Notes: generated from the sequence alone by a model not told the origin. A stretch of DNA of 64,000 nucleotides from Megascapheus bottae (GCA_024803745.1 JANJXV010000004.1:55973858-56037857); one strand, 5' to 3'; counted from the stretch's first letter, positions 10,976-22,015 are shown. Numbers and translations: made by a program.

Positions 10976-11335
10976 TTTCCCTTTCTTTCTTTTGTCCATG
11001 GTTTCTTTAATACGTTTCTTATTATCTTTAAGCAGTTGTACAAGGGAGATACCATATAACAAAGCAGTTTGTGAATACAATGCATCTTGATCAGTGCCAC
11101 CTCCTTCAACATTCTTACCCTTCTTCAACCTATCCCTCCCTTACTTTTCTTAATTTTGTGGCATATACAATCAATTGTTGACTGCATTCTCCCTCCTTCC
11201 CCCCTTCATTCCCTCTCCTTTGGCCCTACCCCTTCTTGGATGTATCCATTTCCTGGTGTTTATTTTGTTAGGCTTGGACCTAGTCTTTCTAAAAGATTGT
11301 ATTATTTGAGCCCTCCATAGGGTATATCTCTTTCT
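10976..11335 (-). repeat. L1 3' UTR/ORF2-end fragment
   Basis: On the plus strand 'AAGCAGTTGTACAAGGGAGA' and 'AATGCATCTTGATCAGTGCC' recur (reverse-oriented) in other L1 3' ends of this window (43,265; complement at 17,765 and 19,960). Confidence 0.6.
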
Positions 11336-11487
11336 TGTATACAAAGAAAAGGTTTTTATTTGTTTGGTTTTTCAGTTGATTCAAAGTTGGCCATAGCATG
11401 TTGGATTAGTGTTTTATCTAGGACTTGAGGCTAGGATGAAGAATTAAAAGAGAACGAGTTTTATTTTTTTATTTTTGTTGATTTAGT

Positions 11488-11663
11488 TTTTCTTTTGCCA
11501 GCCCTGGAGCTTGAACACAGGGCTTGAACACTGTTTTTGCGTTTTCCTCAAAGCTAGAACTTCTAGCTTTTTCTAGGTATGTGGGTATGTGATACCGCAG
11601 AATCAAACCTAGGTCTTCATGCATCCTAGGCAAGCACTTTAACATTAGGCAAAATTCCCGGCC
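11488..11663 (-). repeat. IDL-Geo SINE
   Basis: The minus strand shows an ID-like left half (complement of 'AATCAAACCTAGGTCTTCAT', the tRNA-like B-box side) joined to the Geo right half (complement of 'CCAGCCCTGGAGCTTGAAC'). Confidence 0.88.
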
Positions 11664-11754
11664 TGAGAGAGAACAAGTTTCAAACAACAGAGTTAGAGGA
11701 AGTGGAACTCATTTCCATTTGTGTCCTGCAAAGTCAGCACCACACACTTCACCT

Positions 11755-11940
11755 ACATTTAGACCACTCATAGAAATAATGATGAAGATAATTGTAGTGA
11801 TGCCTTCCGCTTCTCCACAGCCTGCTTACCGCATCCTTCCTTTACTCCCAATAGGCTCCTAAGGAAGGTATTGTTATTCCAATGTAGAGATGGTACAACT
11901 GATGCACAGGGTGGTTAAAGAACATATTTCAGGATATAAG
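11755..11940 (+). repeat. MIR-like fragment
   Basis: '..GGCTCCTAAGGAAGGTATTG', '..CCAATGTAGAGATGGTACAA' and 'GGTTAAAGAAC' follow the MIR consensus order. Confidence 0.55.
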
Positions 11941-12069
11941 AACAAGCTTAGGAGACACATACAATTCCATCAAAAGAAACAAATTGGAGAATTATGGTAA
12001 GAATGTTAAAGAAGAGGATCACAACGGGAGTACATACCCAAGTTTACATTCTTAAAAGTGAATGGGAGA

Positions 12070-12303
12070 AGCTGGGCGTGGTGGCTCATGCCTGTAATCC
12101 TACTTTCTCAGGAGGCTGAGAACTGAGGATTGAAGTTCAAAGCAGGCCCAGGCAGGCACTAAAGCCCGTTAGACTTGTATCTCCAAGTAACCACCACAAA
12201 AGCAGAAGTCTCATTATGGCTCAAGGGTTGGGGTGGTAGCCTTGAGTTGAAGAGCTCAGGGACAATGCCCAGGCTGAGTTCAAGTCCTGTGACTGACATT
12301 AAA
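12070..12303 (+). repeat. 7SL-like + Geo composite SINE
   Basis: Well preserved head 'GCTGGGCGTGGTGGCTCATG' and right half 'TTATGGCTCAAGG..'. An (AAAC)n tail follows at 12,302-12,322. Confidence 0.93.
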
Positions 12304-12656
12304 AAACAAACAAACAAACAAAATACCTTTGTGAAGGGTCTCTTAGTAGAGATTCACTAAACATAATTGGTGGAAAGCCAAGAGCAGCAATGCCAAAGTT
12401 GAAAGCCAAGACAGAATGAATGAAGAGGTCAGAAATTTCATGTCCAGCCAGTGGGATGCAGAGTTTGATGAAAGAAAGTGTCAGAAAGCAAAAGGCCCAG
12501 GTTCCACAGTCCTCTTTGAGAGCAGGCACCCAGTAACCTAAAGGTTTCCCACTAGGCCCCACCTCCTAAAGATTCCATCACATCCTAATAGCACCACCGC
12601 AGAGACTTTTTCCTCACATCAACAGGTATCATTCATTTCAAAAGTGCTCAGAGCAT
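12304..12656. other. No recognised gene or repeat
   Basis: Nothing gene-like. The 87-residue minus frame here has no recognisable motif. Confidence 0.4.
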
Positions 12657-12690
12657 AAAATCTCTGTGCAGGGAAAAGCTAAAGCCAAGG

Positions 12691-13287
12691 ATGAGACAAG
12701 GATGCCTGCTCTCTCCACTCCTCTTTAACATAGTATTAGAATTCTTAGCCAGAGCAATAAGGCAAGAAGGAAGCACAAAGGGGATCCAAATAGGGAAAGG
12801 AAGTGAAACTTTCCTTCTTTGCAGATGTATGATTCTGTATTTAAAGAACCCTATAGACTCCACTCCCAAGCTCCTTGAGCTGATTCAAAACTTTGGCAAG
12901 GTAGCAGGATATAAAATTAACTCTCAAAAATCAATTGCCTTCCTATATGACAACAATGAGAGGAACGAGGCAACAATCAGGAAAGCAACTCCTTTTGCAA
13001 TAGCCTCAAAGAAAATAAAGTACCTAGGAATTAACTTAGCTAAGAATGTAAAGGACCTTTTTGATGAAAACTTTAAAACCCTGAAAAAGGAAATTAAAGC
13101 AGAACTGAGGAAATGGAAAAACCTCCCATACTCCTGGATTGGAAGAATTAACATCGTGAAAATGGCAATCTTGCCAAGGGCTATCTACAAATTCAATGCA
13201 ATACCTATCAATATCCCAGTGTCATTCTTTAAAGAAATAGAAGAGGCAATCCAAACTTTCATATGGAATAATAAAAGACCGGTATAG
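12691..13287 (+). pseudogene. L1 ORF2 reverse-transcriptase remnant (frame 1)
   Basis: A 198-residue frame opening '[20 protein letters not shown]', the conserved RT segment just upstream of the catalytic YADD/FADD box of L1 ORF2p. At about 12,805-12,830 the expected FADD is instead read '[12 protein letters not shown]': a shift upstream and a lost base in the second Asp codon compensate one another, so the frame continues but the catalytic Asp pair is destroyed. Downstream '[12 protein letters not shown]' and '[19 protein letters not shown]' are typical L1 ORF2 text. The frame ends at a stop near 13,286. It is not a functional gene. Confidence 0.9.
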
Positions 13288-13364
13288 CAAAAACACTTCT
13301 TAGCAGAAAGAACAGTGCAGGAGGACTTTCAATTCCAAACTTTAGACTCTATTACAGAGCTATA

Positions 13365-13898
13365 ATGACCAAAACAGCTTGGTACTGGCACAAGAACAGG
13401 CCTGAAGACCAATGGAATAGAACTGAGGACCCAGATATTAACCCACAGACTTATGACCACCTAATCTTCGATAAGGGAGCTAAAAAAATAGAATGGAAGA
13501 AAGACAGCCTCTTCAACAAGTGGTGCTGGCAGAACTGGTTAAACACCTGCAGAAAACTAAAGTTGGATCTTTCTTTGTCCCTCTGCACCAGGATTAACTC
13601 CAAATGGATCAAAGACCTTGAGGTAAAAGCCAACACACTGAAAACTTTACAAGAAGGAATAGGAGATACACTAGGTCTCCTTGCCCCAGGTAGAAACTTT
13701 CCTAATAAGGACCCAGAAACACAACAAATCAGAGAAAATCTGGATGAGTGGGACTGCATTAGACTGCAGAGCTTCTGTATGGCAAAGGACATAGCTAGCA
13801 AATTAACTAGAAAGCTTACAGAGTGGGAGAAGATCTTCCCTAACCATACAACAGACAAAGGCCTCATATCTAAAATATATCAACAGGTAAAAAATTGA
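13365..13898 (+). pseudogene. L1 ORF2 C-terminal remnant (frame 2)
   Basis: A 177-residue frame, 'MTKTAWYWHKNRPEDQWNRT', with 'DKGAKKIEWKKDSLFNKWCW' following: the conserved L1 ORF2p segment after the RT domain. It ends '..[11 protein letters not shown]' at a stop. A frameshift between 13,287 and 13,365 separates it from the RT part. Confidence 0.9.
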
Positions 13899-14065
13899 AT
13901 CACTCCAAAACTAATCTCCAAAGAAACAACCATCCCATTAAAAGATGGGCCAAAGACTTAAAGAGAGTCTTCTCTGAAAAAGAAATAAGAATGGCCCATG
14001 GGCACATGAAGAAATGCAAATCAAAACAACTCTAATATTCCACCTCACACCTCACTCCAGTTAGA

Positions 14066-14275
14066 ATGGCCATGATTAAGAAATCTAACAACAGATGCTG
14101 GAGGGGATGTGGCCAGGAGGGATCACTACTACACTGTTGGTGGGAGTGCAAACTCGTTCAACCACTATGGAAAGCAATATGGCAGTTCCTCAAAAGACTA
14201 AACATAGAACTCCCCTATGACCCAGCAATTCCACTACTTGGCATTTACGCAATCGTCCAGAAACGGACATACTAA
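14066..14275 (+). pseudogene. L1 ORF2 cysteine-rich C-terminal remnant (frame 3)
   Basis: '[20 protein letters not shown]' is the L1 ORF2p C-terminal Cys-rich motif (C..C...H....C), then '[17 protein letters not shown]' and '[12 protein letters not shown]'. It stops early at 14,275; homologous codons continue out of frame to about 14,535. A second copy of this segment lies at 41,385. Confidence 0.9.
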
Positions 14276-14953
14276 ATCCATTAGCCCAACGATGTTCTTT
14301 GCAGCACTATTTACCGTAGCAAAATATGGAACCAACCCAGATGCCCCTCAGTTGATGAGTGGATCAACAAGATGCGGTATTTATACATAGTGGAATTCTA
14401 TGCTGCTGTCAGAAAGAACAACATTGCCCCACTTGTAAGGAAATGGAAAGACTTAGAAAAAGTCATATTAAGTGAAATAAGCCAGATTCAGCAGAACATA
14501 GGCTCAATGGTTTCCCTTATTTGTCATAATCAGTAGAAACCTTGGGCTCTCCTAGCAGAGATTTGCAATAGAGCAAAACCTAGATACATGAGGCCACATA
14601 GTATGGTGCTAAATGAAAGGACTTCCAGGATATAGAAACAAAAGCCATATAATGAGTGATTGTTGTCCTTAATGTACTATGTTATCTCTCATCTCTTTTG
14701 ATGTCCCTTGGTTATCTCATATTGTTACACTGGTTATCTGTTATATTGTATATATGCATATTTGGTTATTTGAAATTGGATAGGGAAGGGGGGAAAATAA
14801 GATGAGGGGTGGGGGTGGTAGGAGGGAAATGGGGACCAAGACATGAGAAAGGGTATCAATGTTTGTGAAGTAATGCACCCTCTATCTGGTGAATATAATG
14901 TAACCCTTCTATTAATTATAATAAAAATACATGAAAAAAAATCTCTGCGCAGG

Positions 14954-15676
14954 ACACTTTGTTGTAGAGATAGAGATAGTAAGGGAAGATTTTCATGACC
15001 AGCGTTTCTATTTCAATTGTTGTACAAGTCTAGGAAAAAATGATTAGTTACAGTAAAGCATCTTTCAAGGATTAGATACATATCACCATAATAAGCATAC
15101 AAGTACTCATGTGCCTGTGCACATGTGTGTGCATGGTCCTCAGTCATATAGTTAATATTTCTTCAATGATTTGCTAAAAGTTCTTGCTAAGAAAGTTGCA
15201 TCCTTCCCTTCCTGTGGTATGGTTTCCAAAGCCATTGGCTCACAAACGTTCCCCCTTCACACATAAAGCCCATCTCACAAAGTCTGTTTGGGAGAAACCA
15301 GTTTGCCACATGCTCCAAAATATTTCTCCGCCATTACTTCTTAGGGATGCATAATGCACCCTTCACAGGCAGTTGAGTTGCATGTTCAGAAAATGTTAAG
15401 GAATTTTGCCATGTTAGAGGCAGACTTGGCACATTTTGTTCCCTAGTTCTAGCCACTGAACCACTGAGATTATGACTGGGCTCTTTTCATTCTACTTCTG
15501 TTTCCATTCACTTGCCCTGAATTCTGCTTGTCATCTAAAAGATAAAACAAAGTTTTAGCTGATTCATCACCATCTCCTGATTCTGCTAATTGTGCTTCTG
15601 AAAGTAGATATAATTGAAGAGAAAAGAAAATGATTCATGGGGCAACAACCGTTCAGCAATTATGGGATGGTTCTTT
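14954..15676. other. Apparently unique sequence
   Basis: No recognised gene or repeat. Confidence 0.4.
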
Positions 15677-16165
15677 TGGAAGTACTGAGGTTTGAACTCA
15701 GGTCTTGACACTTGCTGGACGACAGGACCTCTATCACTTGAACTACACTCTAGCATTTTTTTCTTTTTTGTGAGTCCTGGGGGCTTGAATTCTGGGCCTT
15801 GGCACTGCCCTTTGGCTTTCTCAAGGCTAGTGCTCTACCACATGAGCCACAGTACCACTTCTGGCCTTTTCTGTGTATGTGGTACTGAGGAATCGAACCC
15901 AGGTCTTCATGCAGGCCAGGCAAACTGACTACTACTAAGCCATGCTCCCAGTCCTGCTTTAGTTATTTTTGAGATAGGATTTCAAATATATGTATAGGAA
16001 GCTTAGAATCTGCCTAGTTATGCTTAATATGTAGCTTGGACAATTGGTGTGTATCACTACTTCTGGCTTTCATTGAGATGGGTCTTAAGAATGTTTTGCT
16101 TTGGCTAGCCTTGAACGACAGACCTGCTGGCATGTGCTACCCAAGAAGCTAGAATTATAGGTAAT
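15677..16165 (-). repeat. Old composite ID + B1-type SINE, interrupted by an IDL-Geo
   Basis: Minus-strand ID-like text at 15,677-15,752 and B1-like text at about 15,958-16,165 flank a younger IDL-Geo element, suggesting one older SINE split by a younger one. Confidence 0.55.
15772..15955 (-). repeat. IDL-Geo SINE
   Basis: Plus-strand 'GTGAGTCCTGGGGGCTTGAA ... GGTACTGAGGAATCGAACCC' is the complement of a full IDL-Geo element. Confidence 0.92.
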
Positions 16166-16189
16166 TTAGGCAATTCTGAGTCCTTTTCT

Positions 16190-16262
16190 TTTTTGGTTGG
16201 TTGTAGGGTTTGAACTCCTGAGCTCTCTTCAGCCACAGCACCACTTCCATCCTTTTTAGGTG
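16190..16262 (-). repeat. Geo half-element fragment
   Basis: 'GTTTGAACTCCTGAGCTC' and 'CAGCACCACTTCCATCCTTT' are the complement of the right-half sequence only. Confidence 0.65.
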
Positions 16263-16689
16263 ACTACAAATTATCATTTGAGTTAGAGAGTACTCTATTA
16301 TAGGAGGAAGGAGTAGAGTGGGAGCTGGGGAAGAAAAAAAAACAGTGTCCTCTTGAGAATTATCTTGGACAATTCTTTTAAACTTTCTGAGAGTCAATAA
16401 ATACGTTCTTCGGCCCTCTCCTGTGTTCTCAGTTCTTGATGAGAGGAAATCTCATGTGCTGGGGTTGGAAACCTTGGAGACGTCCTGCATTCTGGGCTTT
16501 CTGACACTTGTCACATCCATTTAATCTCTACTCATTTCTATTTCCCTCTTCTCCTACTGCTTGAACTAGACTAGTTCCTGCTCCATATCTCCTGTTACAG
16601 CCTTGATCTCGGGTCTCCCCACCCCCATGCCTTTTACCCCCTTTAGAACGTCTTCTGGCCGGAGCCATTGAGCTCTTGAGAAAACAAAC

Positions 16690-17010
16690 TAATGGCTGGC
16701 TGAAAAGATTGTAATGAAGCATCATGAACAATCAGAAAAACCTGGAAGCAACCCCACTGTCAATCAATATTAAAGTGGATAAGGTATTAAATTGTGGCAT
16801 ACTCATACAATGGAATGCTATACCCAAAACAACAAAATTAAACAAGTGAATCCCTGAGTATCACAACTAAGCCAAATTTTAAAAAATCTATTATTATATG
16901 ATACTTTACTAACATTTTTTTTGTCCATTGTATTTTATTGTGGAGGTGATAAATAGAGGGGCTGCAGTTACCTTTGTCAGAGATTTACTAATATTTTATG
17001 TTGGAAGGCA
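16690..17010 (+). repeat. Old L1 3' end with a short reverse L1 insertion
   Basis: 'GGAAGCAACCCCACTGTCAATC' region and 'CATACAATGGAATGCTATAC' match the end of ORF2 of old L1s. At about 16,913-16,985 a reverse-oriented L1 3'-end scrap is flanked by similar 'TTTACTAA.ATTTT' motifs (insertion into the older L1). Confidence 0.7.
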
Positions 17011-17339
17011 GAGAGTCAGATATTCAGGTAGGAGAAGGAAGTGAGGAAGAAAGTCCATCCGCACAGGAGGACTGGAGAGGTAGTTACATGGACACTTTGA
17101 GAAGTTACTGAGTTCAACACCTAGGATTGTTTTATGCATATCATTCTTCATAAGCATTCAAACATGTTCCGAATGGTTCTTTCAGGCTTATAGATAGGAG
17201 AAAGACACAAGAGGGTAGGAACTGTTCCAGGGCTTGCATACATACTTCTTGGATCTTCTCTATTGTTACTCCCCGATTCTGTGCTCATTTTACCCACTCT
17301 CAATTTCTTGCACTTCTCTGAAGAGGACATGAGGTGAGA

Positions 17340-17563
17340 TGGTTTTATGATAAATGTAGTTTTATTTTTCTGCCTCGTCTCTCCCTCTCTCCTTCTTTCA
17401 TTTCATCACTCTTTTATCCTTTTCCCTTCTCCTCTCCCCTCCCTCCCTCTCTCCTCTCCTCTCCTTCCCTGTTATTCCTCTGCCTTTCCCTCTCCCCCCT
17501 CTCTCCTTATTTCTCATTTCATGCCCCTCTTTCTTTCTTTCTTTCCTTCTTTCTTTCTTTCCT

Positions 17564-17625
<62 letters not shown>

Positions 17626-17664
17626 TTCCTTCCTTCCTTCCTTCCTTCCTTCCTTCCTTCCTTC

Positions 17665-17715
<51 letters not shown>

Positions 17716-17757
17716 TCGTTCTTTCTCTCTTTCTTTCTTCCTCTCTCGCTCTCTGTT
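17340..17757. repeat. Long polypyrimidine tract: (TTCC)n/(TTTC)n
   Basis: Almost pure pyrimidine on the plus strand for about 360 bases. The last 235 (17,521-17,755) are TTTC units with a central block of TTCC. All the Phe/Ser/Leu- and Lys/Glu/Arg-rich frames here are repeat artefacts. Confidence 0.97.
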
Positions 17758-17764
17758 TGGTAAG

Positions 17765-17915
17765 CAAGATGCATTGTACCCATAAACTGCTTTGTCAAAT
17801 GGCAAAAATAACCTAAAATTAAGTAAGAGGATGGAGTGTGTGAAATTAATGAAGATGCACTGTATTCATAAACTTCTTTGGTAAACAGCAACCCCTTTGA
17901 CAATTATTTAGAGAT
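17765..17915 (+). repeat. L1 3'-end fragments (two partial copies)
   Basis: 'AGATGCATTGTACCCATAAA' and again 'AGATGCACTGTATTCATAAA' about 90 bases later, related to the text at 19,990-20,050. Tandem partial L1 3' ends. Confidence 0.55.
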
Positions 17916-17917
17916 AA

Positions 17918-18106
17918 TAAAGGGCTTAGTGGTAGAGTTCTTGCCTAGCATACATGAAGCCCTGGGATTGATTCTTCAGTACCACATAAACAGAAAAAGC
18001 CAGAAGTGGCACAGTGACTCAAGTGGTAGAGTGCTAGCCTTGAGCAAAAGAAGCTCAGGGACAGTGCCTAGGCCCTGAGTTAGCCCCAGAACTGGCCCAA
18101 AACACA
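17918..18106 (+). repeat. IDL-Geo SINE
   Basis: Left half 'GGCTTAGTGGTAGAGTTCTT', joined via 'CCACATAAACAGAAAAAGCC' to right half 'GACTCAAGTGGTAGAGTGCT'. A textbook IDL-Geo layout. Confidence 0.93.
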
Positions 18107-19048
18107 AAAAAGATACTAGAAAATAAAATAAAATATTCTCCCAAACAAATTGCTTGCAAAAATATATTAAGAATCATTGTCACACTGAATTATCTCTTGT
18201 AAATATTGCTGTAGTTTTAAAAATCAGACTGAACAATGTCTGTTATAGTGTACCATTCAAATCAACATTACAGAATAAGTAATAGAGCGTGGATTAACAA
18301 TAAAAAAGAACATGTGTTCAGCTTTTAGTCATTTCTGAAAAATAGCAGCCACTCACACATAATACCTTCCTTCTCTTTTTTTTCTCTCTGCCAGTGTAGA
18401 TGAATGCGTTTAAAGCTTTGAGTATTATTAGATAGGATCACGCCATCACTTTGGTATTGTGCATCAACCTCCATCACTTTGGTATTGTGCATCAACCTCA
18501 ATGCCCCAGAAGTAGGATCTAAAGAGACATTGCATCTTGTCTTTGATTCTTAAAGATTGTCAATCTTGTTGAAAGTTCAACTTTCCTGGGTGAGTTGTGC
18601 TAGCAATACCCATGCTTTAAAGTTCCAAATGGGTATATCAGCATATACCCATTGTCTGATAAAGGAATGTAGAACAAATGCATCTAAGGAAGGCATTTCA
18701 TAGGGTCTTTTTTTAAAGTTTAGGTACTTAAAGTAGATAGGGTCATTAGAAGGATCTGAGTTTTAGAAGTACAAGCTGTTGCTGCTGGCTGATACTGTTA
18801 TAAAAATTCTTCCTTCTTATGCTAGATATCATAAAGACCTCCCATTTGGTCAGTAATGATATAATCATGAGATGCTTTTTCCTCTTTTACATTGTAGTTT
18901 AAAATGATCCAGATCAAGAAAGATTGGATTTTGCAGTTTCTTCCCAAGGACTTGGTCTTCTTAATCTGATCACAGCACATGTAGACAGTTAACTAAGCAG
19001 CAGGAGAAAGCTTAAACAATGAACCTATTAAAGATCCAATGGTTCTAT

Positions 19049-19050
<2 letters not shown>
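18107..19050. other. Apparently unique sequence with a 28-bp tandem duplication
   Basis: Two exact 28-bp copies at 18,443-18,470 and 18,471-18,498. No gene signal. Confidence 0.6.

Positions 19051-19052
<2 letters not shown>

Positions 19053-19097
<45 letters not shown>
19053..19097. repeat. (GT)n microsatellite
   Basis: About 22 units, directly before the tail side of a minus-strand SINE. Confidence 0.95.
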
Positions 19098-19099
<2 letters not shown>

Positions 19100-19275
19100 A
19101 GGAGCTTTAACTCAGGCCCTACTGTTTTTGATATATATATATATATATATACACACACATATATATATTTTTTTGCTCAAGGCTAGTGCACTTGAGCCAC
19201 AGTGCCACATCTGAGAGTCTCAGATCTTACTCTCCCAAGACATAGGATTATGGGTGTGGGTCACCAGAACTGGGC
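19098..19275 (-). repeat. Diverged Geo-type SINE with internal (AT)n
   Basis: 'CCAGGAGCTTTAACTCAGGC' and 'TTGAGCCACAGTGCCAC' are complement Geo text. An (AT)n(AC)n stretch at 19,131-19,170 interrupts it. Confidence 0.75.
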
Positions 19276-19504
19276 TGGTCCTGTGAGTTTTTTATTGCCT
19301 GTATTTTAGAGAAATGTAATCATGAAATAAAGGCACTAAAATCTGACTAGAACCACAGTGAAGCAGATAATTCACAGTGAGAGAGACAAAAGAAGGCAAC
19401 TAAAATTGAGGAATTCTATTGCAGCAACATTTCTTCATCCCAGGTTTGCCTTCCCTGAGTGCAGCTGTGGTAAACCATGATATAAAAAAGTATCAAAAGG
19501 ATAA

Positions 19505-19700
19505 TAGACTTGGTGCAGTGGTATGCACTTGTTGCCTCAGCTTCAGAAGGAAGAGGAAATGTCTAGGGCAGCCTCTGCAAAATATGAGATTCTATCTTAA
19601 AAGTAATCAGAGCAGGAAGGGTTAGAAGTGTGGTTCAAGTGGTAGAATATCTCCATAACAAGTACAGAGCTCAGAGTTCAAACCCCATCACCACCAAAAA
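19505..19700 (+). repeat. Old 7SL-like SINE with tRNA-like tail
   Basis: 'CTTGGTGCAGTGGTATGCAC' head and 'GTGTGGTTCAAGTGGTAGAA' tail. Heavily diverged. Confidence 0.6.
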
Positions 19701-19899
19701 ACCCTCCAAATGACAAAAAGAAAAGGAAAATTGGAAGAATTAATATGTTTTAAATTTTGCATTGCACTAAATGGTGTGATGAAATTTTGTGGCTTCTGCT
19801 CTATTATGGAGTATGAATCCCATCATTTGTCTTAGTAATTGTCTTCATCATTGGTTCAACTGTTGTGGCACTGAAGTTTGTGCTTATCTATTATTTTAG

Positions 19900-20080
19900 T
19901 AATGGAGCCAAGTATAAGAATAGTGATGTACCTGTAATTAAGGGAAAGGGTGGGTTGGGAGGGTTGGGTGAGAATGTTGACAAGGATGCCATTGATCAAG
20001 ATGCACACACCGTATTCATAAACTGCTTTGGTGAATGGCAACACCTTTGTACTATTACTTAAAGATAATAGAAATACCTT
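19900..20080 (+). repeat. L1 3'-end fragment
   Basis: A G-rich 3' UTR block ('GGGTGGGTTGGGAGGGTTGG') followed by 'GATCAAGATGCACACACC' and '..ACTTAAAGATAATAGAAA' with an A-rich end. The complement is seen at 10,976-11,335. Confidence 0.65.
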
Positions 20081-20095
20081 TTTAAAAAGACAATC

Positions 20096-20276
20096 AGGCT
20101 GGGGGCTGGTGGCTCATGCCTATAATCCTAGCTACTCAGGAGGCTGAGATCTGAGGATCCGAGTCCGTGAGAAACTTATTTCCTATTAACCACCAGAGAG
20201 CTGGAAGTGGCACTGTGGCTCAAGGTTGGCAGAGTGGTAGCCTAGTACAGAAGAGCTCAGGAACAATGCCCATGAC

Positions 20277-20277
<1 letters not shown>
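20096..20277 (+). repeat. 7SL-like + Geo composite SINE
   Basis: 'GGGGGCTGGTGGCTCATGCC' head and 'AAGTGGCACTGTGGCTCAAG' right half. Its tail leads into the (GA)n repeat. Confidence 0.9.
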
Positions 20278-20363
<86 letters not shown>

Positions 20364-20397
20364 AGAAGAGAGGAGAGAGGAGAGAGGAGAGAGGAGA
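20278..20397. repeat. (GA)n microsatellite with G-run and GAGGA units
   Basis: About 39 GA units, a run of nine G, then AGGAG repeats. Confidence 0.97.
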
Positions 20398-20461
20398 AAC
20401 CATGGAGGGACATGTTGGTTCTACATGGTGATATTGTAGAGCCTGTTGGAGGAAACACAGT

Positions 20462-20535
20462 CCACATATGGTGTGGTACTGTCTGCAGTTTTAAGCATCC
20501 ACGCGGGGTCTTAGAACATGCAAAGGGAGACTAGA
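20462..20535 (+). repeat. MER2/Tigger-like fragment
   Basis: 'GTGGTACTGTCTGCAGTTTT', then 'AAGCATCCACGCGGGGTCTT', follows the order of the MER2 (Tigger-type) inverted-repeat end as I remember it. The TA-flanked terminus is degraded. Confidence 0.5.
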
Positions 20536-21245
20536 ATCAAACTGTCTCAGAAATCTTGAAGATTTTAGGCTTTTTTTTTCTTTTTTGCTGAGGCAGGGCT
20601 ATGCCAGTTTTGTATCAGTTTCTTCATCCACAAATAAAGGAAGGAGAACCAAATTATGAAATGTAGAAAGGAGAGACCTGAAGTCCTGATAGACATTGGT
20701 AAGATGGCTGCCTTGGGTACCCAAGTTTTAGAGACTACAATGGTAATTCTAGAAGATGAATTAGGGAGGGGAAAAGAAAACAAACAAGGGAGAACCAGGT
20801 ACTCTAATGGCTGCTTCATTCCAAACCAAAGGACCCCTTGTTCTCCCTTTCCTGTTCATGTATCTGCCTGACCGCAGGCTCTTAGTGCTTCCATGAAGTT
20901 CAGGTCCATATAATTCCACACATATGGAAAGTATGGTAAGCGGAGAAGGGAGGATTGTGAAGTCTAAGAGGCCATCTTTGTCTCTGTCCTGGGATGTCCT
21001 GAAGACCATATGGTCTAATCAATAAGTTTTTGTTTTGGTTGAAATTCTGTTTTTGAGCAGTCTCAAGCTTATTTTCTCATGACAACAAGCTTGCAGAAAT
21101 GAAAGGAAGGCTTCCATATATTGAAAGGTTAGAGACACAATTCCAAAAAAGTGATAATATGAGAAAATGACCCATGGGGAAAGGCTAGGGGTAAGGGTTG
21201 AGAGAGATGTGACAGTCTAGAAGCTGACAGTCTGAGGCTTTTTGG
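20536..21245. other. Apparently unique sequence
   Basis: Overlapping frames on both strands (e.g. 20,656-20,871 plus, 20,761-21,009 minus) have no recognisable domain. Confidence 0.4.
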
Positions 21246-21475
21246 CAAAAGAATTCACCTTCTACTTGACACCTGTAATCTCAGCTGCTTAGGAGGCTGA
21301 TATCTGAGGATTTCTAGCCTAGGCAGGAAAGTTCATGAGACTCTTATCTCCAATAAACTACTCACAAAAAGCTGGAAGTGGCACTATGGTTCAAGTGGTA
21401 GAGAGCTACCCTTGAGCATAAAGAGGCTCAAGGACAGCACCCAGGTCCTGAGTTCAAGGTCCCCCAACAATGGCA
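21246..21475 (+). repeat. 7SL-like + Geo composite SINE
   Basis: 'ACACCTGTAATCTCAGCTGC', then 'GAAGTGGCACTATGGTTCAA'. Confidence 0.88.
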
Positions 21476-21586
21476 AAAAAACCCCCAACAACTGTGAACT
21501 GTACAGCTTTGAATAACCATCCAAAGGGATATTTTATTATGCATATACCCAAGACCCAACCCTGACTACATTTCTTTTATCTTTCT

Positions 21587-21812
21587 TTGGTGCTGATCCT
21601 GGGGCTTAAACTCAGGGCCTGTGCACTGTCTCATACTTACTTTGCTCAAGTGCTCTACCATTTGAGCTCCAGCTCCACTTCTAGCTATGTGGTAGTTAAT
21701 TGGAGATAAGAATCTCATGAGCTTTTCTGCCTAGGCAGGCCTTCAAACCATTATCCGGAGATCTCAGCCTTCTGAGTAGCTGGGATTGCAGGCGTGAACC
21801 ATCTCAGGGCCA
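21587..21812 (-). repeat. 7SL-like + Geo composite SINE
   Basis: Complement layout: 'GATCCTGGGGCTTAAACTCA' at the tail side, 'GAGTAGCTGGGATTGCAGGC' at the head side. Confidence 0.9.
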
Positions 21813-21829
21813 AGGTGCTTTTCTATAGT

Positions 21830-22015
21830 TTTTTTTTAATTGATCAGGGCTTGCTTTCTACCACTTGAATCACAGTTCCATTTCTGGCTTTTTGATGGGC
21901 AAGCTATAAAAGCTGTAGATTTTTCCTGCCTGAGCTAGCTTTGAACTCCAATCCTTAGATCGTAGCCCCCTGAACATCTAGGATTACAGGCATGAGTTAT
22001 CACTGCCTGGCTATG
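21830..22015 (-). repeat. 7SL-like + Geo composite SINE (shortened)
   Basis: 'TTGAATCACAGTTCCATTTC' and 'CATCTAGGATTACAGGCATG' in complement. Confidence 0.82.

Larger units (their letters stand above)
12673..14937 (+). mobile_element. 5'-truncated L1 retrotransposon (ORF2 C-terminal half + 3' UTR)
   Basis: A 2.27-kb L1 flanked by a 16-bp target duplication with one mismatch (12,657-12,672, AAAATCTCTGTGCAGG; 14,938-14,953, ..TGCGCAGG). It begins inside the reverse-transcriptase domain and ends with a 3' UTR and A-rich tail. The G-rich 3' UTR block at 14,785-14,835 recurs at 34,215 and 42,150. It is among the best preserved L1s here, but dead: the ORF is broken into three frames. Confidence 0.92.

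Noticed and set aside
17334..17903. Frames of 82-160 residues rich in Phe/Leu/Ser or Lys/Glu/Arg
   Set aside because: Pure translation of TTTC/TTCC repeats on both strands.
17918..18106. Possible tRNA gene in tRNA-like sequences
   Set aside because: A- and B-box-like motifs are present, but they belong to IDL-Geo SINEs repeated many times; no cloverleaf was found.
20186..20467. Arg-Glu and Ser-Leu repeat frames
   Set aside because: Translation of (GA)n.
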